A stretch of 8,799 nt of DNA from JAKVCB01 sp963578605 (GTDB lineage: Bacteria > Planctomycetota > Planctomycetia > Pirellulales > Lacipirellulaceae), in contig CAUZEA010000170.1 of assembly GCA_963578605.1 (NCBI GenBank), positions 1 through 8,799 of the forward strand, in the 5' to 3' direction. This document shows, one piece after another, positions 1-7,071 of the stretch; the stretch's first letter is position 1; each line of letters begins with the position of its first letter. The notes under the pieces are model-generated. The model saw nothing but the letters and a program-made list of their open reading frames with translations. It was not told the origin of the DNA and ran no database searches. The position numbers and the translations under genes are program-made.

Positions 1-67
1 TGGCTTCCCTCCGCTGCAAAGGTTGCTTCGGCTACGCCTCAGCAATCTTCTCCGCTACGGCAAGCCA
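1..67. repeat. Dyad-rich block, possibly a REP/MITE-like element
   Basis: This short block contains several nested inverted repeats. TGGCTT (1-6) pairs with AAGCCA (62-67). TTGCT (23-27) pairs with AGCAA (41-45), with an inner GGC/GCC stem around a TAC loop (30-38). CCG/CGG flanks CTA at 52-60. The heptamer CTCCGCT occurs twice in direct orientation (9-15 and 50-56). No reading frame through it looks coding. It resembles small dispersed intergenic repeats, but only one copy is visible and the window edge may cut it, so the class is a guess. Confidence 0.35.
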
Positions 68-137
68 GCGGATCCCTAGACCTAGATTTTCTCATAGGCC
101 CTGGATCATAGATCGGGGGAAGCCCATTGATGAAGCG

Positions 138-146
138 TGTTACAAT
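138..146 (+). promoter_or_regulatory. Candidate extended -10 promoter for the secreted PEP-CTERM protein
   Basis: TG at 138-139, one base, then TACAAT at 141-146 form an extended -10 element differing from TGNTATAAT at one position. There is no good -35 hexamer 17 bp upstream, which fits extended -10 promoters. Transcription would begin near 153 and leave a leader of about 95 nt before the ATG at 248. This is inferred from bacterial sigma-70 consensus; promoter rules in planctomycetes are less well known. Confidence 0.35.
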
Positions 147-202
147 GAAATTCTCGTGCTTGAAGCTTGAATTCAGGTTGCTCTGCCCCCAACAACCGGG
201 CC

Positions 203-222
203 CATGAAATGGTTTGTTCATG
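203..222. promoter_or_regulatory. Perfect inverted repeat in the 5' leader (possible operator or hairpin)
   Basis: CATGAA (203-208) and TTCATG (217-222) are perfect 6-bp inverted arms around an 8-nt loop. The dyad sits between the candidate promoter and the chosen start at 248, where it could act as a repressor site or a small RNA hairpin. A 6-bp dyad can occur by chance, so support is weak. Confidence 0.2.
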
Positions 223-247
223 CTCGCCATATAGGACTTTGACCTTG

Positions 248-3200
248 ATGTATAAACACCTGGTCACCAACCATCAAACCATCCCTGGTGGTCACCTTGT
301 CCGACTGGTGTGCCTGATCGTTTTGCTCTCTTCGCGAATTGTCCTGGGAGCCTTTACCGACGTGACAGCGACCGTCATGCCGGACCTCGCTTCAACGAAC
401 CAGTTGGCGTGGGGAGACTACGACAACGATGGTTTCGTTGACCTGAGTTTCTACGGGACACTCCTCCGGAACAACTCTGCGGTGAATTTCTCAGCACCGA
501 CTCTCGAACCGGGATCCAAGTTAAACGGTGGTGCCAATGTGGATGGACTTTGGGGAGACCATGACAACGACGGCTGGCTCGACTTCTATGCGTTCAGCGC
601 CCAGGAACTGTATCACAATAATTCGGGCAACAGTTTTTCTGTCGCCGATTTCCCATCGCTGCCCACACAGCTGAGCCGCGGAGCCAGTTGGGGTGACCAT
701 GACAATGATGGTTATCTTGACCTGTACACCGGTGGTTACGAAATCTGGGGCCATGCTGACTATAGCGACATTATTTTACACAACAATCTGGGAACGGGAT
801 TTAGCAACGCGTGGACCCAGCCAACACCCCGACCAGGCCGCGGTATCACGTCAGCCGACTTTGACCGTGACGGCGATATCGATGTGTACGTCTCCAATTA
901 TCGGTTGCTGCCAAACCAACTACACGTCAACGATGGCAGCGGACTTTTTTTCGAGCAGGCCGGCAGTTACGGCGTGCAAGGCGGAATGGCCAATGGCCAC
1001 TGGGGACATACCATTGGGTCGGCCTGGGGAGATGTCAACAACGACGGAGAAATCGATTTGTTCGTCGGAAACTTTGCACACGACGCAGGCCACTCAGGGC
1101 CACAGCGACAACCAGAGTCCCGCTTTCTCCGAAACCGCGGACCAGAGCAAGGCTACACGTTCGAGGACATGGGCCAGGGCGGAGTTGCCTGGCAAGAATC
1201 GTACGCATCGCCGGCCTTAGGTGATTACGACAACGATGGGGATCTTGATCTCTTTTTTACGGCTGTTTACCCGGGGGATACCCCCCGACTTTATCGTAAC
1301 AACGGCAATTGGAATTTCACCGATGTCACTGCTGTAGAAGGATTGAGCGACATCCACGTTACCTACCAGGCCGCATTTGCTGACTACGATAACGATGGCG
1401 ATCTTGATCTGGCAACGGGGGGAAAACTGTTTCGAAACGACACCTACAACAGCAATCATTGGTTGAAGCTGAAAATGGTCGGCGATGGGGATACCGTCAA
1501 TCGCGACGCGGTAGGAACCCAAGTCCGCATCGAAGCAGGTGGCCAGACCTTCATGCGCCAGGTTGAATTTGGCACGGGAGAAGGGAACCAGAACGAACCT
1601 ACGTTGCATTTTGGACTGGGGAACATTGCTGGGCCGGTGGATCTCGATATCCTTTGGCCAGGGGGAACCACTAGCCAGGTCGCAGATGTGGCCCTCGACC
1701 AGTTACACCTGGTCCATTTTTCCCCCGCAACCGACTACACGTGGAACACCTCCGGCGGTAGCTGGCACAATTCGTCCAGTTGGTCACCCGCAGGTGTTCC
1801 CAATGGAAACGACAACACGGCTGAGTTCGCCGGCGCCGGATCTTCTGTCACCACCGTAACCGTCGATTCACCGGTGACCGTGCGCGAAATCACTCTCGAC
1901 GGGTCGAGTTCCTACCAGCTTGAAGGAGAACAACCATTAAAGCTCGATGCCACAACGGGAACTGCCCAGCTAATTGTCACCGGTGGCAGCCACACCTGGA
2001 CCACCCCGGTCTCCGCCAAGGCATGGACTTCGGTCGAGGTTGATGCGGACGCCGAACTGACACTTGAAGGGCAACTTGACTTCGGGAACCAGATGATCAT
2101 CAAGTCCGGTTCAGGCAGGTTGTATCTTGACTCTGGCTTTACAGCCCAAACCGGCACACTGCAACACAACGGCGGCCTGATCGGAGGCAACGGCATTGTG
2201 AATGGTGACCTGACGGTTGGCAATGCAGCAGTTGCACCCGGGCACGACATCGGACAATTAACCGTTGCCGGTGATTTTACCATGGGATCCAATAGCACCC
2301 TGGAGATCGAGATCGGGGGCACCTCGACCGGTCAATTCGACACGCTGCACGTAGACCAGAATGTCTACCTCGATGGAACGTTATCGGTCACACTTACCGA
2401 CAACTATTATTCCGACCTCGGTGAGCAATTCCCAATTGTACAAGCCACCAGCGTTGCCAACCGCGGTGTAACCCTTGGGGGACCCGACGCCGGAAAGTTC
2501 AAACTCGTCTTCAGCCCGGGACAATTACTTCTCGAGTCGACGGCCCCGCCCCTTCCCACCGATTACCAGTGGATCGCATCCAGCAGTCTCTGGCACAACC
2601 CGACCAACTGGTCACCTGCCGGAATCCCCAACGACAACAGTAACAGGGTGGAGTTTGCAGGCGCCGGGTCTCCGGTCACTACCGTACAGATCGACTCTCC
2701 AGCAACCGTGCGCGAAATCACTCTTGATGGAACAAGTTCCTACCAGCTTGAAGGTGACCAAATGCTCACGCTGGCTGCCGGTACCGGCTCTGCCCAGCTG
2801 AGCGTTACCGCTGGAAATCACAGCTGGACCACCCCCATCACGGCCGCTGTATCGACCACGGTCGATATTGCCCCGGGGGCCGAACTCACACTCGAAGGCT
2901 TGTTCAACTTTGAGAACCAGATCGTGACCAAATCAGGTGCGGGCCGTTTGTATCTCGACTCTGGCTTGGCACTTCAGACGGGTACCTTCCAACACGACAC
3001 CGGCTTGCTGGGAGGCGAGGGCATTCTCAATGGTGATGTCACCGTGAATGCAGCAACCCTCGGACCCGGTCACCCTGTTGGAACACTGACTGTCAAAGGC
3101 GATTTTACGATGGGATCCGAAAGTGTCCTGGAAATCGAGATCGGTGGCCCCTCTGCAGGTGAATTTGACACGCTGCAAGTTGTCCAAAATGCCTACCTGA

Positions 3201-3637
3201 ATGGAACATTAGCGGTCACACTCACCGACAATTACTATCCCGATCTGGGCGAGCAGTTCTCCATCCTGGAAGCTGGCAGTATTGCCAACTACGGTGTAAC
3301 ACTGGATGGACCCGATGCCGACAAGTTCAAAATGGTCTTTACCACAGGACAACTGCTGCTCGAATCGACGATGGCAGGCCTGCCCGGCGATTACAACAAC
3401 GATGGCACTGTCGATGCAGCCGACTACACCGTGTGGCGGGATTACAACGGCACAACCAATTCGCTCCAGAACGACCCGATTGGTGGCACGATCGGGCTGG
3501 CGCAATACCAGCAGTGGAAAGACGATTTTGGCAACAGCGGTAGTGGGCTTGCAACGGCGGTTCCTGAGCCATCCGGCCTGGCCCTCGTCTGTATCATCAC
3601 CGCGCTACGGGGGCTGGCTCGGCGTCGCCAGGCCTGA
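248..3637 (+). CDS. Secreted FG-GAP/VCBS and ASPIC/UnbV repeat protein with dockerin-like segment and PEP-CTERM anchor
   Basis: This 1129-residue protein is probably exported and handled by an exosortase. Residues 1-35 look like a signal peptide: basic start, then a hydrophobic core (LVCLIVLLSS) ending near VLGA. Residues 55-390 carry seven calcium-loop motifs of the FG-GAP/VCBS type, such as GDYDNDGFVDL and ADYDNDGDLDL, expected to build a beta-propeller. Residues 402-490 match the ASPIC/UnbV domain (CRTAC1-like). Two 270-residue beta-rich repeats follow (496-765 and 772-1041). Then comes a dockerin-like EF-hand stretch (GDYNNDGTVDAADYTVWRDY, from 1047) and a PEP-CTERM signal: VPEPS at 1105, a hydrophobic helix and an Arg-rich tail. 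The frame is open back to a TTG at 167, but ATG 248 is chosen because it directly precedes the signal peptide; AGGA lies 11 nt upstream. The family usually has surface or matrix roles, but the ligand is unknown. Identification of the modules is firm; the function is not. Confidence 0.92.
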   Translation: MYKHLVTNHQTIPGGHLVRLVCLIVLLSSRIVLGAFTDVTATVMPDLASTNQLAWGDYDNDGFVDLSFYGTLLRNNSAVNFSAPTLEPGSKLNGGANVDGLWGDHDNDGWLDFYAFSAQELYHNNSGNSFSVADFPSLPTQLSRGASWGDHDNDGYLDLYTGGYEIWGHADYSDIILHNNLGTGFSNAWTQPTPRPGRGITSADFDRDGDIDVYVSNYRLLPNQLHVNDGSGLFFEQAGSYGVQGGMANGHWGHTIGSAWGDVNNDGEIDLFVGNFAHDAGHSGPQRQPESRFLRNRGPEQGYTFEDMGQGGVAWQESYASPALGDYDNDGDLDLFFTAVYPGDTPRLYRNNGNWNFTDVTAVEGLSDIHVTYQAAFADYDNDGDLDLATGGKLFRNDTYNSNHWLKLKMVGDGDTVNRDAVGTQVRIEAGGQTFMRQVEFGTGEGNQNEPTLHFGLGNIAGPVDLDILWPGGTTSQVADVALDQLHLVHFSPATDYTWNTSGGSWHNSSSWSPAGVPNGNDNTAEFAGAGSSVTTVTVDSPVTVREITLDGSSSYQLEGEQPLKLDATTGTAQLIVTGGSHTWTTPVSAKAWTSVEVDADAELTLEGQLDFGNQMIIKSGSGRLYLDSGFTAQTGTLQHNGGLIGGNGIVNGDLTVGNAAVAPGHDIGQLTVAGDFTMGSNSTLEIEIGGTSTGQFDTLHVDQNVYLDGTLSVTLTDNYYSDLGEQFPIVQATSVANRGVTLGGPDAGKFKLVFSPGQLLLESTAPPLPTDYQWIASSSLWHNPTNWSPAGIPNDNSNRVEFAGAGSPVTTVQIDSPATVREITLDGTSSYQLEGDQMLTLAAGTGSAQLSVTAGNHSWTTPITAAVSTTVDIAPGAELTLEGLFNFENQIVTKSGAGRLYLDSGLALQTGTFQHDTGLLGGEGILNGDVTVNAATLGPGHPVGTLTVKGDFTMGSESVLEIEIGGPSAGEFDTLQVVQNAYLNGTLAVTLTDNYYPDLGEQFSILEAGSIANYGVTLDGPDADKFKMVFTTGQLLLESTMAGLPGDYNNDGTVDAADYTVWRDYNGTTNSLQNDPIGGTIGLAQYQQWKDDFGNSGSGLATAVPEPSGLALVCIITALRGLARRRQA
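1733..2542 (+). repeat. Intragenic repeat copy A (270 codons) of the PEP-CTERM protein
   Basis: First of two in-frame 810-bp repeats, residues 496-765. It opens with DYTW, followed by a WHN...WSPAG motif, and ends with LLLEST. It is rich in Gly, Thr and Val in strand-turn patterns like beta-solenoid or autotransporter-associated repeats. It aligns with copy B without any gap. Confidence 0.85.
2561..3370 (+). repeat. Intragenic repeat copy B (270 codons) of the PEP-CTERM protein
   Basis: Second in-frame 810-bp repeat, residues 772-1041, from DYQW to LLLEST. My manual alignment to copy A gives about 181 identical residues of 270 (67%) with no gap. Conserved blocks include REITLDG, SSYQLEG, GRLYLDSG, DFTMGS, EIEIGG and LTDNYY. 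The copies are separated by six codons. Confidence 0.85.
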
Positions 3638-3698
3638 GAACCTGCAGACTACCTGTCACGCTCCCTGCAAGCTGCCGCTGGACAGAAGCGCGGTCTTC

Positions 3699-4799
3699 TC
3701 AGTCCGGGGCGCGATATTTCTCGAGCGCGGTCCGGTCGAGTTCAACACCCAGTCCTGGCGCGTCGGGCACAATCGCTGCACCGTTTTGAAATTCAATCGG
3801 CTCGACGATCAAATCGTCCTCGCGAAAGAGCGCCCCGACAATGTCGCAAGGCAACTGGCACCCCCCTGCGGCAGCGGCGTGCACGCTACTCATATCCCGC
3901 ACACCAAGGTCCATCCCCGTACCTCGCCACGTGGGACAACCTGCCGCTTTGGTCAACCGGGCCCACTCGGAAAACTCCTTGAGCGGCCCCAGCAGGTTGT
4001 AGTAGTCGGCAGCACCGGCGGCCAGCGCCGGAATGAGCTGGGTGATGGAGCTGAAGTGAAGGGCGATTTTCTGGGGAATTTTTTCTCGCAGCTCGACATA
4101 CCAGTCAAGCCGACTTTGATCGACCGGGCTCTCAAAGATAACCTGCTCCAGGCCTTCGAGGGACCTGGAGACTTCGATCGTATTCTCCACCGACTCAAAC
4201 CGCTCGTTTGGATCAAACACGATCGAAAAATGGGGGGCCACGTCGCGTACGGCGCGGACCCTCTCGGCGATCGGGTCGCCAAACTTGCACTTCATCTTGA
4301 CTCCTTCGAATCCCTGTTCTGCCGCCACCTGGGCCCTGCGGCTGGTCTCCTCGGGATCTGCCCGCCCCATCCAGTAGTCGACCGGCACACGATCGATCTG
4401 CTTTCCGCCCAGCAGGTGATGAACCGGCACCCCGAGGTGTTTGCCCAGCAGGTCAAGCCACGCCATCTCAAAAGCTTCGTAGATGATATACGATTCGTAT
4501 TGATCCGTGTGGGGGAGCGGTAAATTCCCAACCGGAAGTTCGGCCAGGGTCTTGCCGATGATCTGGTCGGCATACTGCTGTAGCGGTTCCTTCAGGTCGC
4601 CCCGGCGCGGTTCACCCAGTCCAATCAACCCGTTGTCTGCTACCAGTTCAATAATCCACTTCGGGAACTCCCAAAAATTCAAACTGCGACCGCTCACTGG
4701 ATCGGGAGCACAAAGCTTGTCCTCGACACCCGGCGAATGAACCGTGTGGGGCTTCATGGGTACCACAACCTTGTGGATGCGAACATCAACAATTTTCAT
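3699..4799 (-). CDS. Enolase-superfamily enzyme, mandelate racemase/muconate lactonizing type (probable sugar-acid dehydratase or epimerase)
   Basis: The 366-residue length fits the family. The N-terminal capping domain covers about residues 1-130 (MKIVDVRIHKV at the start; WLDLLGKHLGVPVHHLLGG at its end). The barrel follows. KCK (K170, K172) matches the KxK pair on strand 2. D196 in FDPNE and E223 in FESPV match the first two magnesium ligands. The third ligand, normally Glu or Asp about 25 residues later, falls in IALHFSS, where H248 occupies the position. The usual strand-6 Lys or Asp region reads YYNLLG. Members abstract a proton alpha to a carboxylate, leading to racemisation, cycloisomerisation or dehydration. 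The ATG at 4799 overlaps the stop of the transporter gene as ATGA, and GGGAGG lies 7 nt upstream, so translation is probably coupled. Placement beside a transporter and a reductase fits sugar-acid catabolism. Superfamily is sure; substrate and even activity are open because of the ligand change. Confidence 0.9.
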   Translation of the reverse strand: MKIVDVRIHKVVVPMKPHTVHSPGVEDKLCAPDPVSGRSLNFWEFPKWIIELVADNGLIGLGEPRRGDLKEPLQQYADQIIGKTLAELPVGNLPLPHTDQYESYIIYEAFEMAWLDLLGKHLGVPVHHLLGGKQIDRVPVDYWMGRADPEETSRRAQVAAEQGFEGVKMKCKFGDPIAERVRAVRDVAPHFSIVFDPNERFESVENTIEVSRSLEGLEQVIFESPVDQSRLDWYVELREKIPQKIALHFSSITQLIPALAAGAADYYNLLGPLKEFSEWARLTKAAGCPTWRGTGMDLGVRDMSSVHAAAAGGCQLPCDIVGALFREDDLIVEPIEFQNGAAIVPDAPGLGVELDRTALEKYRAPD

Positions 4800-6087
4800 G
4801 CTCGAGCCTCCCGAGATTGCTGTCCCGTTCCGTACCTGTCAAACCACTCCCAGCCTAGACTGATCATAACCAGCATGAAGCCGAAAACGGGAATCATCCA
4901 CAGCGCGTAATCCAGGCTGAACCACACAGCGAACATCCCCATAATCAAGGGTGCGGATAGTGAGCCGAGCGATCCCACCCCGTCGACAAAGGGAATGCCT
5001 ATGGCCGCTCGTTCTCCGAATTTGTCGGCTCCAATCGCGTACGTGGTCGCCGACTGTGCCGAGATGAAAATTGACATCAAAAAGTAAAGAACGTAGAGCA
5101 TGTTCATCGAAGGAGCGATCAGCATGAACATAAAAATTAGCATCGCGATTCCGTACGAGTAGCCGAGTAACTTGCGATCGGAGATCCGGCCGCTGACGAA
5201 AGTAGCCATAAAAATTCGCCCAAACACAATTCCCATCGCCATTAGCGAGGAGAGGTAGCCGATCTTGACCGGCGTAGCGTCAAAACGCTCTTGGGCCATC
5301 ACTCCCAGCCACGTCAAAATATTGATAGCCGCCAGGTTATCGAACAGCACAATCAACCCTAGCAGGTAGAACGCGGGCCGATTGAACACACCGCTCACGA
5401 AAAGTTTTGTCAGACGTTCGCCAAGGCTCGTCCCGCGCCGAACCCGAAGCGACTGCTGGGCACCATCTGGCCGGTCGGCAATAGGCGCCAGGCGCCCTCC
5501 ACACACGATCAACAACAGGGCAAGCAGTCCCCACAACAGGCCGCCCAGCCAGACATAAACCGTTCCCCAGGCAGCGAGCGAGTCATTGGCCGCAACCCGC
5601 TCGATGGCCCAGCCAATTGCGGGTGGACCAAAAATTGCCCCCATTGCCAGCATCGCCATTGCCAGGAAAAAGAGCCGCTGTCGCAATTGGGGGGAAAATC
5701 CAGCAATGATGGAACTCTGAACGGCAAGCACCCAGGCGATGCCAAACTGCAGTACCATCAGGCCACCGACAACCACTGCAAACGATCTGGACATGCCCAT
5801 CGCCAGGCAACCGGTACCCATCAGCACAACCGCCACAATTCCAGAACGTTTCGGCCGCAACCACTCGGTCACATAGCCCGAAATTAACAGTGCCGGTAGC
5901 GCACTGGCAAAGGCAAGACTCGCCATTCTTCCAAGTGCCGCCTCATCCAAGCTGTATACGTCCTTGAGCACGGGCAGCAGCACCGAGGAGTGATTGACCA
6001 GCAGCCCCTGAAAAAAACGAGGCCAAATGTATAAACCAGCAGCCAGGGGTTCGCCTTGACCGAGTTGTCGTTGACTGGTGAATCCAT
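4796..6087 (-). CDS. MFS transporter, interrupted by a -1 frameshift near its N-terminus
   Basis: This gene encodes a 12-helix major facilitator permease, probably importing the substrate of the operon. The long frame (4796 up to a TTG at 6115) lacks a convincing first helix: its N-terminus is polar and has no Shine-Dalgarno. ATG 6087, in the other frame, has GGAG 6 nt upstream and lies 3 nt after the reductase stop. It reads MDSPVNDNSVKANPWLLVYT then FGLVFF, a good first helix. At the T7 run (6011-6017) a shift of -1, or one extra T, joins it to QGLLVNHSSVLLPVL and gives a normal 430-residue protein. Six helices precede a basic loop (near PDGAQQSLRVRRGT), with six more after NRPAFYLL. Its stop overlaps the next gene as ATGA. 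Possible causes are sequencing error, a real inactivating indel, or recoding on a slippery site. The MFS family is clear; the exact substrate group is not. Confidence 0.85.
4807..4812 (-). promoter_or_regulatory. Ribosome binding site of the enolase-superfamily gene
   Basis: GGGAGG on the minus strand, 7 nt upstream of ATG 4799, inside the last codons of the transporter gene. It supports this start and independent or coupled translation of the enzyme. Confidence 0.7.
6010..6016 (-). other. T_TTT_TTC slippery heptamer at the transporter frameshift
   Basis: In the frame starting at ATG 6087 the codons are GTT TTT TTC AGG, so the bases form T_TTT_TTC, a canonical X_XXY_YYZ heptamer for -1 slippage. 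Slipping one base back continues as CAG GGG CTG CTG, exactly the frame of the rest of the transporter. Homopolymer runs are also common places for indels and sequencing errors, so this does not prove recoding. Confidence 0.5.
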
Positions 6088-6090
6088 GTG

Positions 6091-7071
6091 CTACTCCGTA
6101 TATCCCCGCGGGCAATCTTTGTGGATAACCAACCGCTGACCTTCCGATACCTGGTCAAGGTGGTCGAGGTCAACGGCAGACAGGCAAATCTCGACAGCAG
6201 CACTGTTCTCGCCCACCCGCGGTGTCGTGTCGGCACCGATGATAACCGACGTAATGCCGGGCTGAGCCAGGCACCACGCAATCGCAATCTGACTAGGCGA
6301 TTTGTGGTAAGCAGCGGCAATTTCCAACAGGGCTTGAATCACCTGGTCGACCTGTTCGGTCATCGCCTTGCGGTAGTTATAGGGCCCGCGGTGCCACGAC
6401 GTACCTGCCGGCGGGGGCTGACCGTAACGGCACCGGCCCGACAACAGGCCGATTGCCGTCGTGGCAAAAACGGTCACGCCAACTGCTCTGTCGCGGCAAC
6501 ACGGCAGCACCCCATCTTCGATACGCCGATCAAGCAGGCTGTAACACAGCTGGTTACACACCGGTTTGGCCAATCCCTCCACCGAACATACGGAGAGTGC
6601 CTCGGCAAGCCGCCACTCTTCAAAATTACTTACTCCCACGCAGCGTACTTTGCCTTGCTGCACCAGGTCATCCATGGCCCGCAAGGTCTCTTCGAGCGGT
6701 ACGCGTGGATCCGGGAAATGACAGAGATAGCTGTCCAGGTAGTCCGTCTGGAGTCGCTGCAGGCTTGCTTCCACAGCCCGCGCGATCTCACGGCGGGACA
6801 ATCCACCGCTCTCTGACAGCCTGATCTCCGGCGCACCAACTTTGGTCGAGACCACAAACTGGTCCCGCCGACCGCAAATCGCCTGGCCGACAATCTCCTC
6901 TGAAAAACCATCTCGATAGACGTTTGCACAGTCGAGATAGTTGCAGCCCAGTTCAGCGGCCGCATGAATTGCAGCTGTACAGGACTCCTGGTCCATCTCG
7001 GAACGAAATACCGTTCCCATACAGATTCGCGACACCTTCAGGTCCGAGTCACCCAGTTGGGCGTATTGCAT
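6091..7071 (-). CDS. Aldo/keto reductase family oxidoreductase
   Basis: This 326-residue enzyme should fold as a TIM barrel and use NAD(P)H to interconvert carbonyl compounds and alcohols in the cytoplasm. The full catalytic tetrad is visible: D47 and Y52 in NYLDCANVY, K77 in STKVG and H118 in SYLCHFPDP. Other family marks are KVGAPEIR, GKVRCVGVSNFEEW, CNQLCYSLLDR and, at the cofactor-binding end, GITSVIIGADTTPRVGEN. The frame is open to an ATG at 7104, but ATG 7071 is preferred: GGAGGAG lies 8 nt upstream, the protein then starts with MQYAQLGDSDLKVSRICMGT as is usual for the family, and the start overlaps the upstream stop as TGATG. The gene is third from the end in a four-gene minus-strand operon. 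Its substrate is likely a sugar or sugar derivative given the neighbours, but this is inference. Confidence 0.93.
   Translation of the reverse strand: MQYAQLGDSDLKVSRICMGTVFRSEMDQESCTAAIHAAAELGCNYLDCANVYRDGFSEEIVGQAICGRRDQFVVSTKVGAPEIRLSESGGLSRREIARAVEASLQRLQTDYLDSYLCHFPDPRVPLEETLRAMDDLVQQGKVRCVGVSNFEEWRLAEALSVCSVEGLAKPVCNQLCYSLLDRRIEDGVLPCCRDRAVGVTVFATTAIGLLSGRCRYGQPPPAGTSWHRGPYNYRKAMTEQVDQVIQALLEIAAAYHKSPSQIAIAWCLAQPGITSVIIGADTTPRVGENSAAVEICLSAVDLDHLDQVSEGQRLVIHKDCPRGYTE
6094..6097 (-). promoter_or_regulatory. Ribosome binding site supporting ATG 6087 of the transporter
   Basis: GGAG lies 6 nt upstream of ATG 6087 and overlaps the end of the reductase gene. No comparable sequence precedes the TTG at 6115. 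This supports translation starting in the frame that needs the -1 shift. Confidence 0.55.

Noticed and set aside
3681..3704. Possible terminator between the convergent genes
   Set aside because: AGAAG (3684-3688) and CTTCT (3695-3699) form a 5-bp stem, extendable to GAC/GTC with a bulge, but it is short and has no following T-run on either strand.
3306..4523. Long plus-strand open frame (405 codons)
   Set aside because: It overlaps the end of the PEP-CTERM gene in another frame and is antisense to the enolase-superfamily gene. Its translation shows no domain pattern, while both overlapped genes have clear family motifs.
6088..6115. TTG at 6115 as the transporter start
   Set aside because: It keeps one uninterrupted frame, but it overlaps the reductase gene, lacks a Shine-Dalgarno and gives a polar N-terminus without the first helix. 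ATG 6087 with a frameshift explains the family pattern better.
6088..6816. Plus-strand open frame of 242 codons
   Set aside because: It is antisense to the aldo/keto reductase, whose catalytic tetrad is intact.
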